Shown here: one piece after another, positions 17,619 through 26,201 of the stretch
Layout of the letters: every line of letters begins with the position of its first letter
Numbering within the stretch: position 1 is the first letter of the stretch
From: Gemmatimonas sp.
GTDB taxonomy: Bacteria; Gemmatimonadota; Gemmatimonadetes; Gemmatimonadales; Gemmatimonadaceae
Length of the DNA stretch: 64,000 nt
Reading direction: 5' to 3'
NCBI RefSeq assembly: GCF_031426495.1
Contig: NZ_JANPLK010000059.1
Location: 186,001 to 250,000, forward strand
Translations under genes and position numbers: made by a program
Notes under the pieces: generated by a model
Told to the model about the DNA's origin: nothing
Databases searched by the model: none
Seen by the model: only the letters and a program-made list of their open reading frames with translations

Positions 17619-18619
17619 TGGGCATGCGTTGGCGGAATGCGAGCGTCGTACTCACGGCCGTCCTGTTGGCCTGCGACGGGCGCGGGGGGCCGTCAGCGAC
17701 CGCGGTGGTGCACCGCGAGGCGAGGATCAGGATCGACAGCGGCGTCACGCTCGTCGGCGATTTTGCGGTGCCGTCCACCGCGTCACGCGCAGCCGTGCCG
17801 GCCGTGCTGTTCTTGAGTGGATCGGGGGCGCAGGACCGCGATGGCACGCGTTCGGAATTGCCGGGCTATCGTCCGTTCGCCGATCTCGCCGACACGTTGC
17901 TCACCGCCGGTTTCGCGGTGCTGCGGCTCGATGATCGCGGGGTCGCTGCGTCCACCGGACGTTTCGAAGGGGCGACCACCGAAGACTTCGCGCGTGATGC
18001 GGCGGCCGCGCTCACCTGGCTGCGCGCGCAGCCGGGCGTGCGTCCGGAGCGGATTGCCCTCGTGGGGCACAGCGAGGGCGCCCTGGTCGCGCTGCTGGTG
18101 GCGCAGCAGGATCCCCGCGTGTGGGCGCTGGGATTGCTGGGCGCGGCGTCACGCCCGGGGCGCGAAATCGCACGCTGGCAGCGCGCCACGCTCGTCGCAA
18201 GCGATCTCACCACATGGCCGCCGGCGCAACGTGCCGCCGTACTCGCGCGCGCCGAATCGGATGCCGATGCGATCGCCGCCACCGATCCCTGGCTGCGCAC
18301 CTGGTTCGCCCTCGACCCCCGCGCGATCGCGCGCGGCGTCCGCCAGCCGGTGCTGTTATTGCACGGCGAGAACGACCGGCAGGTACCGGTGGAGCAGGCG
18401 GGAGAGCTCGCGGCCGCGCTGCACGACGCGCGCACCGTGCGATTGGCGCACACCAATCATCTCCTGCTCGACGACTTCGACGGCGATCCGCGTGGCTACG
18501 TGCGCCTCATATCGCGCCGTGTCGAGGGGGAAATTCTGCGCGCGCTCGTCGCGTTCTTCGAGCAACAGAACACCGCAAATCGATTCTCCGAGGGAAAAAC
18601 AGCGAAAAAAATCCGCTGA
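17618..18619 (+). CDS. Lipoprotein alpha/beta hydrolase
   Basis: A 333-residue protein with a good lipoprotein signal: LTAVLLAC, with Cys about residue 16. The alpha/beta-hydrolase domain shows GSGAQDRDGTRSE (oxyanion region), the nucleophile elbow GHSEG, the acid in LHGENDRQVP and a His in HTNHLL. It resembles BAAT/dienelactone-hydrolase-like serine hydrolases of unknown substrate. It starts one base inside the nfo stop. Its last 13 codons run into an AT-rich stretch containing direct repeats, so the C-terminal tail may be recently extended. Confidence 0.85.
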   Translation: MGMRWRNASVVLTAVLLACDGRGGPSATAVVHREARIRIDSGVTLVGDFAVPSTASRAAVPAVLFLSGSGAQDRDGTRSELPGYRPFADLADTLLTAGFAVLRLDDRGVAASTGRFEGATTEDFARDAAAALTWLRAQPGVRPERIALVGHSEGALVALLVAQQDPRVWALGLLGAASRPGREIARWQRATLVASDLTTWPPAQRAAVLARAESDADAIAATDPWLRTWFALDPRAIARGVRQPVLLLHGENDRQVPVEQAGELAAALHDARTVRLAHTNHLLLDDFDGDPRGYVRLISRRVEGEILRALVAFFEQQNTANRFSEGKTAKKIR

Positions 18620-18656
18620 TTTCGACACGAAGTACGATTTTCAGAGGGAAAAACAT
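18582..18656. repeat. AT-rich direct repeat pair
   Basis: Two copies of GATTYTCMGAGGGAAAAACA begin at 18582 and 18636, 54 bases apart, each followed by an A-rich run. The first lies in the end of the hydrolase gene, the second in the gap before the SWIB gene. The gap (18620-18790) is otherwise without a gene and may hold the SWIB promoter. Confidence 0.5.
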
Positions 18657-18790
18657 AAAAAGCACTATTGCGCGACGTATTCGTGATTGTACTTTTGGCC
18701 GTCCGCTGAGACGTAACCGCGTCTTCGCGAGATCTGTCGAGAGCTGTACCGCTCGACGCGACCCGACGGGTTACCACCTCAGGAGACAAC

Positions 18791-19216
18791 ATGGCCGCTG
18801 CGAAGAAGTCTGCGAAGAAAGCTGCAAAGAAGGCCGCCCCGAAGAAGGCCGCCGCCAAGAAGGCGCCTGCGAAGAAGGCCGCCCCCAAGAAGGCCGCTGT
18901 GAAGAAGGCCGCCCCGGCCAAGAAGGCCGCCGTGAAGAAGGCGCCGGCCAAGAAGGCCGCCAAGCGCACGCCGAACGCGGCGTTCATGAAGGCCCTGACG
19001 CCCAGCAGCGATCTCGCCGCCGTCGTCGGAGACAAGCCGCTTCCGCGTACGGAAGTCGTGAAGAAGCTGTGGGCCTACATCAAGAAGAACGGCCTCCAGG
19101 ATGCCAAGAACAAGCGCAACATCAACGCCGACGACAAGCTCAAGGCCGTGTTCGGCGGCAAGAAGACCGTCAGCATGTTCGAGATGACGTCGCTGGTGTC
19201 CAAGCACCTGTCGTAA
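18791..19216 (+). CDS. SWIB domain protein with histone H1-like Lys/Ala tail
   Basis: A 141-residue basic protein. Residues 1-58 are repeats of the AKKA/KKAAP type, like the tails of histone H1 or bacterial HC2/AlgP proteins. Residues 62-141 form a SWIB/MDM2-like domain (FMKALTPSSDLAAVVG, LWAYIKKNGLQDAKNKR, DDKLKAVFG). SWIB domains in bacteria are found in Chlamydiae and a few other phyla. It probably binds nucleic acid, perhaps as a nucleoid protein. A clear AGGAG precedes the ATG by six bases and a terminator follows, so it is its own transcription unit. Confidence 0.9.
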   Translation: MAAAKKSAKKAAKKAAPKKAAAKKAPAKKAAPKKAAVKKAAPAKKAAVKKAPAKKAAKRTPNAAFMKALTPSSDLAAVVGDKPLPRTEVVKKLWAYIKKNGLQDAKNKRNINADDKLKAVFGGKKTVSMFEMTSLVSKHLS

Positions 19217-19242
19217 CTCCCGACGGTTTGCCGCGTATGTTG

Positions 19243-19274
19243 AAGGGGCGCGTCCTTGATGGGCGCGCCCCTTT
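19243..19274 (+). terminator. Rho-independent terminator after the SWIB gene
   Basis: Stem AAGGGGCGCG (19243-19252) with CGCGCCCCTT (19264-19273), loop of 11, followed by T. It lies 26 bases after the SWIB stop. Confidence 0.7.
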
Positions 19275-19311
19275 GATCTAGCCCGTCCTCGACTTCCCAA
19301 CCGCACCGCCC

Positions 19312-20112
19312 GTGGCCTCGAAAAGCAGTTCGTCGAAAAGCAGTACCGATCGCAAGAGTGTAGCGAATCTCCGCGCCGGCAAGACATCCGGCGGCGGTGG
19401 TAGCTCCACCCTCTGGGAGAACGTCAAGGCGATTCTCGTCACGCTGGCGATCTTCCTCGCCATCCGGACGTTCCTGATCGAGGCCTACCGCATCCCCTCG
19501 GGGAGCATGATCCCTACGCTGCTGGTGGGCGATTGGCTCTTCGTGAACAAGCTGGCCTATGGCCCCCACGTCCCGTTCACCGACATCAACCTGCCGGGTT
19601 ACGACGACCCCGAACGCGGCGACGTGGTGGTGTTCGTCTCGCCCAACCAGATCGATCAGCCCGAAGATCCCAACCCGATCCTCGTGAAGCGCCTCGTGGC
19701 CGTGGCCGGCGATACCGTCTGGATGCGGGGTGGCGTGTTCCACGTGAACGGCATGGCCCAGCGTCAGGGCTTTCCCGCGTCGGAGAACCCAAAGGGCGAC
19801 GGGGGCTTCTCGCACCCGCTCTTCAGCTGGCAGAAGCAGTTCGAAGTGCGCGGCACCCCCGCTGGCGATCCGCCCGCGTCGCCCACGCTCGATGACTGGG
19901 GCCCGCTCGTGGTGCCCGCGAACTTCCTGTTCATGCTCGGCGACAACCGGTACGACTCCAAGGACGGACGCTATTGGGGCTTCGTTCCGCGCGAGAACGT
20001 GCGTGGCCGCCCGGTGTTCGTCTACTACACGTACAACGCCGACGAAAGCGTCCGTCCCTTGCCGTTCATCACGGATATCCGATGGGGACGCATCGGGACG
20101 ATCATCAAGTAA
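19312..20112 (+). CDS. lepB: Signal peptidase I
   Basis: A 266-residue inner-membrane signal peptidase that removes signal peptides from exported proteins. A Ser/Lys-rich cytoplasmic N terminus is followed by one membrane helix (about 38-56). The catalytic Ser is S65 (PSGSMIPTL) and the general base is K126 (LVKRLVAVAGD); box E appears as MLGDNRYDSKDGRYWG. The start is GTG. An insertion of about 35 residues separates boxes D and E (around 140-180). The stop TAA overlaps the next ATG (TAATG). Confidence 0.95.
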   Translation: MASKSSSSKSSTDRKSVANLRAGKTSGGGGSSTLWENVKAILVTLAIFLAIRTFLIEAYRIPSGSMIPTLLVGDWLFVNKLAYGPHVPFTDINLPGYDDPERGDVVVFVSPNQIDQPEDPNPILVKRLVAVAGDTVWMRGGVFHVNGMAQRQGFPASENPKGDGGFSHPLFSWQKQFEVRGTPAGDPPASPTLDDWGPLVVPANFLFMLGDNRYDSKDGRYWGFVPRENVRGRPVFVYYTYNADESVRPLPFITDIRWGRIGTIIK

Positions 20113-21140
20113 TGCGGCGCGGCGTGCGGCTCTCTCTTCGGCTGACGGCCGTATTCCTCGCCGCTGTCGGCAGCGCCTCCCCGATCTCAGCGCAGACGGG
20201 CGCCGCGCCTGGCACCGTACGCACCGACACCGTCTGGTCGCAGTCCCTGGGTGCCTACAAGGCCCTCGTGGTCTATCTGCCGCCGTCGTACCGCGCGAAC
20301 ACGCGCACCCGCTATCCGTTGCTGGTGTACCTCCACGGTCGCACCGGCAATGAGCGGAATTGGGTCGACGCCGGTCGGCTCCATCTCACGATGGATTCGC
20401 TGGCGCGTGCCGGCGCTCCCGAAGCGATCATCGCCATGCCCGACGGCGATGACGGTTGGTACGCCACCTGGAACCAGCTCGGCGATGTGAACGCCTGCCG
20501 TGCCGATACCGCCCGCCGCGAGGCCGCCGCCACCTTTTGCGTGCCGTGGACGCGCTACGACGACTACATCGCGCGCGACATCGTATCGCACATGGACGCG
20601 CGCTATCGCACCGTTGCCCGCCGCGCGAGCCGCGGGATCGCCGGCCTCAGCATGGGCGGCTTCGGGGCGATCACCCTCGCGTTACAATATCCCGACGTCT
20701 TCGCTGCGGCGGCGAGCCACTCGGGTGTCGTGTCGCCGCGCTATCTTGGTCCCAAGCCGTTCGCTCCGCCCTCACGCTACGCCAACACCACCGCTGAGTT
20801 GCAGGCGGCTGCTCGGACTCTGTGGTCGGATCTGCGGTGGGTCATGGGGAAGGACACGATTGGATGGAATGCACGTGATCCAGGACACATGGCGCAACGG
20901 TTACAGCAATCGGCGCAGCCGCGCGCCGCACCCGGTGGCTCTCGTCTGCCGCAACTCATGTTCGACGTGGGCGTCGACGATGCGTACGTCGACCAGAATC
21001 GCGACCTGCACGCCACGCTTACGCGTCTGGGTGTGCCGCATCGCTACGCGGAATGGCCGGGCGCGCACAGTTGGAGTTATTGGCAGACACACGCCGCCGA
21101 GAGCCTTCTTTTCCTGCTGGGAAACGTCGCGGGCCGCTAG
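20112..21140 (+). CDS. Secreted esterase, esterase D / XynC type
   Basis: A 342-residue alpha/beta hydrolase of the putative-esterase family. The signal peptide ends near PISAQ. The enzyme part shows YPLLVYLHGRTG, MPDGDDGWYATW, the nucleophile GLSMGGFGA, an acid in FDVGVDDAYV and the His in GAHSWSYW. Relatives are S-formylglutathione hydrolase, mycolyl and feruloyl/acetyl-xylan esterases. Because it is exported it more likely acts on polysaccharide esters or lipids. It begins inside the lepB stop codon. Confidence 0.87.
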   Translation: MRRGVRLSLRLTAVFLAAVGSASPISAQTGAAPGTVRTDTVWSQSLGAYKALVVYLPPSYRANTRTRYPLLVYLHGRTGNERNWVDAGRLHLTMDSLARAGAPEAIIAMPDGDDGWYATWNQLGDVNACRADTARREAAATFCVPWTRYDDYIARDIVSHMDARYRTVARRASRGIAGLSMGGFGAITLALQYPDVFAAAASHSGVVSPRYLGPKPFAPPSRYANTTAELQAAARTLWSDLRWVMGKDTIGWNARDPGHMAQRLQQSAQPRAAPGGSRLPQLMFDVGVDDAYVDQNRDLHATLTRLGVPHRYAEWPGAHSWSYWQTHAAESLLFLLGNVAGR

Positions 21141-21191
21141 CAGGACGCGAGAGAGGCTGGCGTCTGTCCCGACGGGACGTAGCTTGCCAGC

Positions 21192-21701
21192 ATGAGCCGG
21201 TTCTTTCCGAAGGACGTGATCCACTGGGGCGAAGAGCGCCTGCACCCCCTGCGCGCGTTCGCCATCCGCACGGTGGAGCCGGCGGGGATTACCGGTGTAT
21301 TGCTCCGTTTGTGGCGCGCCGCGCTGTTGGCCAGCACCAACTGGATGCTCTTCGTCGGTGGACTGGTGGGCGGCGTGCTGTTTCTCTGTGGCATGCTCAC
21401 GTGGCACCTCGGCAACTTCCCAGTCAAGCGTTGGCCGCCTCGCGTCGCGCTGTTTCTGGTCATCGAAGTGTTCGCCGAGATGGGGACCAGCTCCCTGCTC
21501 ATCGCCTTCTCGCGCGAACGCGTGGGATCGCGCGTGGCCACGTGGCCCGACTGGTGGCCGATGGCCGGTCAAACCTTGCTCGAGCGCACGATTGTGCTCG
21601 CCGTCTTCGCCCTCGTGTTGGGCGGTACTGTGCAGTTGGTTCGTCGCGCCATGGAACCGCGCGAAGCGCCGACTCGCGAAGCGCCGAAACGCGAAGCGTA
21701 A
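21192..21701 (+). CDS. Small membrane protein, unknown function
   Basis: A 169-residue protein with about three hydrophobic helices (near 48-70, 82-105 and 132-150) and many Trp/Arg residues in the loops. The C terminus ends in a repeated REAPT/REAPK/REA motif made by a 15-base direct repeat. I do not recognise a family. It lies between an esterase and an M24 peptidase in the same direction; its stop is 20 bases before the next start. Confidence 0.6.
   Translation: MSRFFPKDVIHWGEERLHPLRAFAIRTVEPAGITGVLLRLWRAALLASTNWMLFVGGLVGGVLFLCGMLTWHLGNFPVKRWPPRVALFLVIEVFAEMGTSSLLIAFSRERVGSRVATWPDWWPMAGQTLLERTIVLAVFALVLGGTVQLVRRAMEPREAPTREAPKREA
21660..21698. repeat. 15-base direct repeat at a gene end
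   Basis: CGCGAAGCG occurs at 21660, 21675 and 21690, a strict 15-base period that encodes the REAP-type C-terminal repeat of the membrane protein. Confidence 0.7.
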
Positions 21702-21721
21702 CTCACACCGCAGGACTTTCT

Positions 21722-23155
21722 GTGCGAATTCTTCCTGTTCTGTTGCTGGCCGCTGCCGCAGTGTGCACGCCGGCCCTCGCGCTCTCCGCGCAGCCGGTGG
21801 TCACGCCGGCCACGCCAGGTACGCGGACCTCCGGATCGACGGCGGCCGACACGCTCCGCCCCTTTGGCACGCTGCGCGAGCAGGCGTTCAAGCAGCAGCA
21901 GTGGCTCGAGCTGCGTATGGAACGCACGCTGCCGGCGCTCATGCGGCGCGAAGGCGTCGACATGTGGGTCGTCCCCATGCGCGAGTACGCCGAAGATCCG
22001 GTGTTCACCGCGATCACGTCGCCCACCACGTTTGCCGCGCGACGGCGAACGATCTACGTGTTCTTCGACCGCGGCGCCGCCGGCATCGAGCGCATCGCGC
22101 TGGGTGGCACGTCGCAGGGCAACGTGTTCAAGGCGGTGCGCAGCATGAAGCCGGTGCCCGCGCCGGCCGCGGGCAGCCGTGGCAACGAGCGCTCGGCCGA
22201 GCTGTGGGGCGACGAACAGTGGAACGTGCTCAAGCAGGTCATCGACGAGCGCAAGCCGAAGAAGATCGCCGTGAACACCTCGCGTACGTTCGCATTCGCC
22301 GACGGCCTCACCAGCGGTGAGCGCGACGGGATGTTGCAGGCACTGGGACCGGCGTTGGCCGCCAAGGTCGTGCCGGCCGAGGCGCTGGCCGTCGACATGA
22401 TCGCCTCGCGGCAGCCGGAAGAGGAAGCCATGTACCGCGAGCTCAATCGCGTGGCCTGGGAGATCATTCAGGAAGCGTTCTCGAGCAAGGTGATCACGCC
22501 CGGCGTCACCAAGGCCGACGATGTGCTCTGGTGGATGCGTCAACGCGTGAACGATCTGGGCTTGTCCACCTGGTTCCAGACCAGTGTTGAAGTGCAGCGG
22601 CAGTTCGGCAGCCCGGAGTTGGTGGGCGTGAATCCCACGATTCTCAAGGGCGACGTCCTCCACTGCGACTTCGGTATCACGGCGCTCGGACTCAACACCG
22701 ATACGCAGCACATGGCGTACGTCCTGCGCGACGGCGAGACCGATGTGCCGGCCGGTCTCAAGAAGGCACTGCTGGCATCGAATCGTCTGCAGGACATCAC
22801 GATCAGCGAGCTCAAGCCGGGTCGTACCGGCAACGACGTGCTGGCCGCCTCGCTCAAGCGCATGCGCGATGAGAAGATCGACGGTACGCTGTACTCGCAC
22901 CCCATCGGATTGCATGGCCACGGAGCCGGGGCGTTGATCGGCCTGTGGGACTATCAGGACGGCGTGCCGGGGCGTGGTGATCACAAGGTCATTTCAGGCA
23001 TGTGGTACTCCATCGAACTGCAGGCCACGACGCCGGTGCCGGAGTGGAACAACCAGCAGGTCCGCTCGGCACAGGAAGAAGACGTGATCATCGACGCGAG
23101 CGGCAAGGTGCGTTGGGCGTTCGGTCGTCAGTCGACGTTCCACATTGTCCGCTGA
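21722..23155 (+). CDS. Secreted M24 family (Xaa-Pro) aminopeptidase
   Basis: A 477-residue protein. A signal peptide (RILPVLLLAAAAVC... to LSAQ) is followed by a creatinase-like N-terminal domain and a pita-bread catalytic domain. The five metal ligands can be placed: the two Asp in HCDFGITALGLNTDTQH, His in HPIGLHGHGAG, Glu in WYSIELQ and Glu in EEDVII. It should remove N-terminal residues before proline in exported or imported peptides. The start is GTG with AGGA seven bases before it. The next gene begins inside its 3' end. Confidence 0.88.
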   Translation: MRILPVLLLAAAAVCTPALALSAQPVVTPATPGTRTSGSTAADTLRPFGTLREQAFKQQQWLELRMERTLPALMRREGVDMWVVPMREYAEDPVFTAITSPTTFAARRRTIYVFFDRGAAGIERIALGGTSQGNVFKAVRSMKPVPAPAAGSRGNERSAELWGDEQWNVLKQVIDERKPKKIAVNTSRTFAFADGLTSGERDGMLQALGPALAAKVVPAEALAVDMIASRQPEEEAMYRELNRVAWEIIQEAFSSKVITPGVTKADDVLWWMRQRVNDLGLSTWFQTSVEVQRQFGSPELVGVNPTILKGDVLHCDFGITALGLNTDTQHMAYVLRDGETDVPAGLKKALLASNRLQDITISELKPGRTGNDVLAASLKRMRDEKIDGTLYSHPIGLHGHGAGALIGLWDYQDGVPGRGDHKVISGMWYSIELQATTPVPEWNNQQVRSAQEEDVIIDASGKVRWAFGRQSTFHIVR

Positions 23156-24593
23156 CCGACACTGGCGTGAGCTGGTGCGGTCACCGCTGTTCGGATCGCT
23201 GGTCATCGTCACCGTAGCGCTCGTCGTGATGCGCACGCCGTTGCTCGTGCTGGGCGATACCTGGTTCAATCTGGTGCTCGGTCGTGAAGTCGCGGCCGGC
23301 GGCGTCATCACCCGCAACGTGCTGACGGAGCAGGGGTTCGGTGCGCCCGTGGTGGACATCCAGTGGCTGTCACACTTGGGTATGTACGGGATCGTGAAGC
23401 TGGCCGGCCTGCCCGGTATGGTGCTGGTCGGCTCCATGCTGCTGATCGGCACCATCGTGTCGGCCGCTGCCGTGGCCGTGCAACGCGGGGCGACGGAGAG
23501 TCGCACCTTGCTCGTGGTCCTCTTCGCCCTCATCGGCATGGCCTCGCAGTTCGTGCTGCGCGCGCAGTCGGTGGCGTTTCCCTTCCTGGCGTTCTTCCCG
23601 CTGGTGCTCTCCGGCGATGTGCGCGCCCCGCGTCGCACGACGTGGCTGTTGCTGCCGGCCGCGGTACTGTGGGCCAACGTGCACGGGTCGGTCTTGTTGG
23701 CGCCGGTGTTCGCGGCGCTGGCGGCGATCGCCCGCGTGATCGACGCCGTTCGACACCATCGCCCGGTAATGGGGCGTTTGCTGGTCCGCGACTTGATACT
23801 CACGCTGGGGCTCACGCTCGCCGTGTTCATGACGCCCTACGGCGGGGACGCCGTGCGCTACTACGAGCAGACCGTCGGCAACGCGGCGTTCCGCGAGTAC
23901 ATCAGTGAGTGGTATCCGCTGTCGTTCGATCGCGTCCCGGCGGCCACGCTGTTCGTGTGCGCCGTGGGCGTCCTGCTGGTTCGCGGGGCGCGAAAGATGG
24001 AGAGCTTCACCCTGCTCTCCATCGGGTTGCTGACCGCGATGACGATCATGTCGGCGCGCTATGCCACGCCGTTGGCGCTGGCAGCGATCGGTCTCTTGCC
24101 GGCCGTGCTGGACGACGTCCTGGGCTCGGCCATTCGCATCGAACCCGATGCGCTGTTGCGGCACTTCGCGCGGATCGGTGTGCCGGTAGCGGCGGTCATG
24201 TTGCTCGTCGGCGTACCGTGGTTCGCGCACTACACGCTGAATCGCCCCGACAGCATCCGGCTCACCGATCAGGTGGCGCGCGCGGCGATCCCCGGACGCC
24301 GGCTGCTGGTGGACGAAGTGCAAGCCGACCGTCTGCTCTGGTTCCACCCGTCCCTGATCGGACGCGTGGCGCATGACGTGCGCGTGGAGACACTGCCGAT
24401 CTCGTATCTCGACTCCCTCGGGCACACGTACGCGCAGCCGACGGGGCGTCTGGCGACAGCGTTCCTCGGTGGATTCGATCTGGTGGTGGTCGACCGTCGG
24501 GTGCACGAGCAGCTGGCCGTCCACCTCGAGCACGATCCCGACTATGTCGAATTCGGGCGGGATCGCGACGTGAGCGCGTTCCGGCGACGTTGA
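23145..24593 (+). CDS. Polytopic membrane protein, GT-C-like
   Basis: A 482-residue protein with about ten membrane helices and a C-terminal soluble domain. The first loop (GDTWFNLVLGREVAAGGVI, then TEQGF and QWLSHLGMYG) resembles the first extracytoplasmic loop of GT-C/ArnT-like glycosyltransferases. A similar loop occurs in the protein at 50191-51777. The reaction is unknown. The start is TTG and overlaps the M24 gene by 11 bases, so the two are probably co-transcribed. Confidence 0.65.
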   Translation: MSADRHWRELVRSPLFGSLVIVTVALVVMRTPLLVLGDTWFNLVLGREVAAGGVITRNVLTEQGFGAPVVDIQWLSHLGMYGIVKLAGLPGMVLVGSMLLIGTIVSAAAVAVQRGATESRTLLVVLFALIGMASQFVLRAQSVAFPFLAFFPLVLSGDVRAPRRTTWLLLPAAVLWANVHGSVLLAPVFAALAAIARVIDAVRHHRPVMGRLLVRDLILTLGLTLAVFMTPYGGDAVRYYEQTVGNAAFREYISEWYPLSFDRVPAATLFVCAVGVLLVRGARKMESFTLLSIGLLTAMTIMSARYATPLALAAIGLLPAVLDDVLGSAIRIEPDALLRHFARIGVPVAAVMLLVGVPWFAHYTLNRPDSIRLTDQVARAAIPGRRLLVDEVQADRLLWFHPSLIGRVAHDVRVETLPISYLDSLGHTYAQPTGRLATAFLGGFDLVVVDRRVHEQLAVHLEHDPDYVEFGRDRDVSAFRRR

Positions 24594-24723
24594 CACTTCG
24601 CGGCGTAGTTGCCGTATGGATGATTACTTCCTAATGTCTACGCGTCCCGGTCTCTCGCGAACGGGGCGCGTTCGCATGTCGGCGTCGTGATTCTCACCCT
24701 CCCCGGTTACCGGAGCGGCTTCC

Positions 24724-25779
24724 ATGTCCTTGGGCGATTTTCTCCGCAAGCAGTTCGTCGACGTCATCCAGTGGACCGAATCCGGTCCCGGCGTCCTCAT
24801 GTATCGCTTCCCCATGCAGGACATGGAGATCCAGAGCGGCGGTAAGCTGACCGTTCGGGAATCACAGCTCGCGCTCTTCGTGAACGAAGGCCGTGCCGCC
24901 GACCTGTTCGCACCGGGGTTGCACACGCTCGTCACGGCCAATCTCCCGCTGCTCACGAATCTCCAGAACTGGGACAAGGCGTTTCAGTCTCCGTTCAAGA
25001 GCGACGTGTATTTCTTCTCCACCCGCGTGCAAACGGGACAGCGGTGGGGCACGCAGCAGCCGATCACGATCCGCGACAAGGAGTTTGGCGCGGTGCGCCT
25101 GCGCGCGTTCGGCATGTACGCCTTCCGCGTGTCCGATGCGGCGGTGTTCCAGGCCAAGGTCGGTGCGACGGATGCCGAGTACACCGTCGCGCAGATCGAT
25201 CCCGCGTTGCGCAACGCGATCATGAGCGGCTTCACGTCGGCATTCGCCAACGCGCAGGTGCCGTTTCTCGACATGGCGGCCAATCAGGCGGAGCTGGCCA
25301 AGCAGATCGCCGTGGCGGTGCAGCCGGCGTTTGCCGAGCTCGGACTCGCGCTCGAGTCGTTCACGGTCGAGAACCTGTCGCTCCCCGACGAGTTGCAAAA
25401 GCGTCTCGACGAGCGCATCTCGATGAACATGATCGGCGATCTTCGCCAATACACGCAGTTCCAGGCGGCGCAGTCCATTCCGATCGCCGCGGCGAATCAG
25501 GGTGGCATGGCGGGCTTGGCGGCGGGCATCGGGGCCGGTGTCGGACTCGGTGGTATCGTCAGTGATGCCATGCGTGGTACGACCGGCAATCCAGCGCCGG
25601 CGGCGCCCACTAACGCCTCGATTGCCGCGGGCGCCGCTGCTGGCGCTGCCGCTGGTGCCGGTGCTGGTGCTGCTGCTGGAGACGCCCCCACCGGCGAGAC
25701 CAAGTTCTGCCTGAATTGCGGCGCCAAGCTCCCCGCAGCGGCCAAGTTCTGTTCGTCCTGCGGCGCTCCGCAGGGCTGA
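24724..25779 (+). CDS. SPFH domain protein with C-terminal zinc ribbon
   Basis: A 351-residue protein. Residues 1-260 form an SPFH/'virion core protein' domain like B. subtilis YdjI (VIQWTESGPGVLMYRFP, LRAFGMYAFRVSD, LGLALESFTVENLSLPDE). A Gly/Ala-rich hydrophobic stretch (about 262-320) made of short GCT/GGT-type DNA repeats leads to a zinc ribbon (CLNCGAKLP, then CSSCG). SPFH proteins form membrane microdomain scaffolds. It leads an operon with AdoMet decarboxylase-like, DUF4178, DUF350 and aminopropyltransferase genes; 29 bases separate it from the next start. Confidence 0.85.
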   Translation: MSLGDFLRKQFVDVIQWTESGPGVLMYRFPMQDMEIQSGGKLTVRESQLALFVNEGRAADLFAPGLHTLVTANLPLLTNLQNWDKAFQSPFKSDVYFFSTRVQTGQRWGTQQPITIRDKEFGAVRLRAFGMYAFRVSDAAVFQAKVGATDAEYTVAQIDPALRNAIMSGFTSAFANAQVPFLDMAANQAELAKQIAVAVQPAFAELGLALESFTVENLSLPDELQKRLDERISMNMIGDLRQYTQFQAAQSIPIAAANQGGMAGLAAGIGAGVGLGGIVSDAMRGTTGNPAPAAPTNASIAAGAAAGAAAGAGAGAAAGDAPTGETKFCLNCGAKLPAAAKFCSSCGAPQG

Positions 25780-25808
25780 CGCGGCGACCGCGCATTCCCA
25801 CTGATCTC

Positions 25809-26201
25809 GTGAGTCCGTCGGTGCACCACACCGGCAGCGAATGGGTCGTCGAGGCGTACGGGTGCGATCCCGTGCGCCTCGCCGCTCCATCCTCACTGCG
25901 CGCGCTCTTCGATGCCATCGTGAACGAGCTATCGTTGCATCCGGTCGGCGACGCCCTTTGGCATCAGTTTCCCTCGCCCGGCGGTATCACGGGCTTGCTC
26001 ATGCTGGCCGAGTCGCATCTCACGGTGCACACGTTCCCCGAGCACGCGTCGGTGTGCGTCAATCTGTTCTGCTGCACGCCGCGCGCCGCCTGGGACTGGG
26101 AGGCACGGCTCGCCACGCTGCTGGGCGCGCAGACCGTGCGTGTACGCGAACTCGCACGCGAATACGCCCACGTGCCCGCCGCCGTCGAGGCATACCGGTG
26201 A
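25809..26201 (+). CDS. speD: S-adenosylmethionine decarboxylase-like protein
   Basis: About 130 residues, the size of a prokaryotic class 1b AdoMet decarboxylase proenzyme. The self-cleavage site is intact: ES(69)HLTVHTFPE, where Ser would become the pyruvoyl group, and H74. The usual FTCG at the catalytic Cys reads FCC (C88-C89). It would give decarboxylated AdoMet, the aminopropyl donor for the transferase encoded four genes downstream. The start is a GTG; there is no clear Shine-Dalgarno. The stop overlaps the next GTG (GTGA). Confidence 0.83.
   Translation: MSPSVHHTGSEWVVEAYGCDPVRLAAPSSLRALFDAIVNELSLHPVGDALWHQFPSPGGITGLLMLAESHLTVHTFPEHASVCVNLFCCTPRAAWDWEARLATLLGAQTVRVRELAREYAHVPAAVEAYR

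Noticed and set aside
18800..18965. Tandem repeats resembling a CRISPR or minisatellite
   Set aside because: The repeats are codon-level and encode the Lys/Ala tail of the SWIB protein; no spacers are present.
21569..22984. Long minus-strand ORF (471 codons) opposite the M24 peptidase
   Set aside because: Shadow of a high-GC gene: Arg/His-rich, no family, while the plus strand encodes a clear metallopeptidase.
23370..24596. Minus-strand ORF opposite the GT-C-like membrane protein
   Set aside because: Composition is that of an antisense shadow (Gln/His/Arg-rich); the plus frame has a regular membrane-helix pattern.
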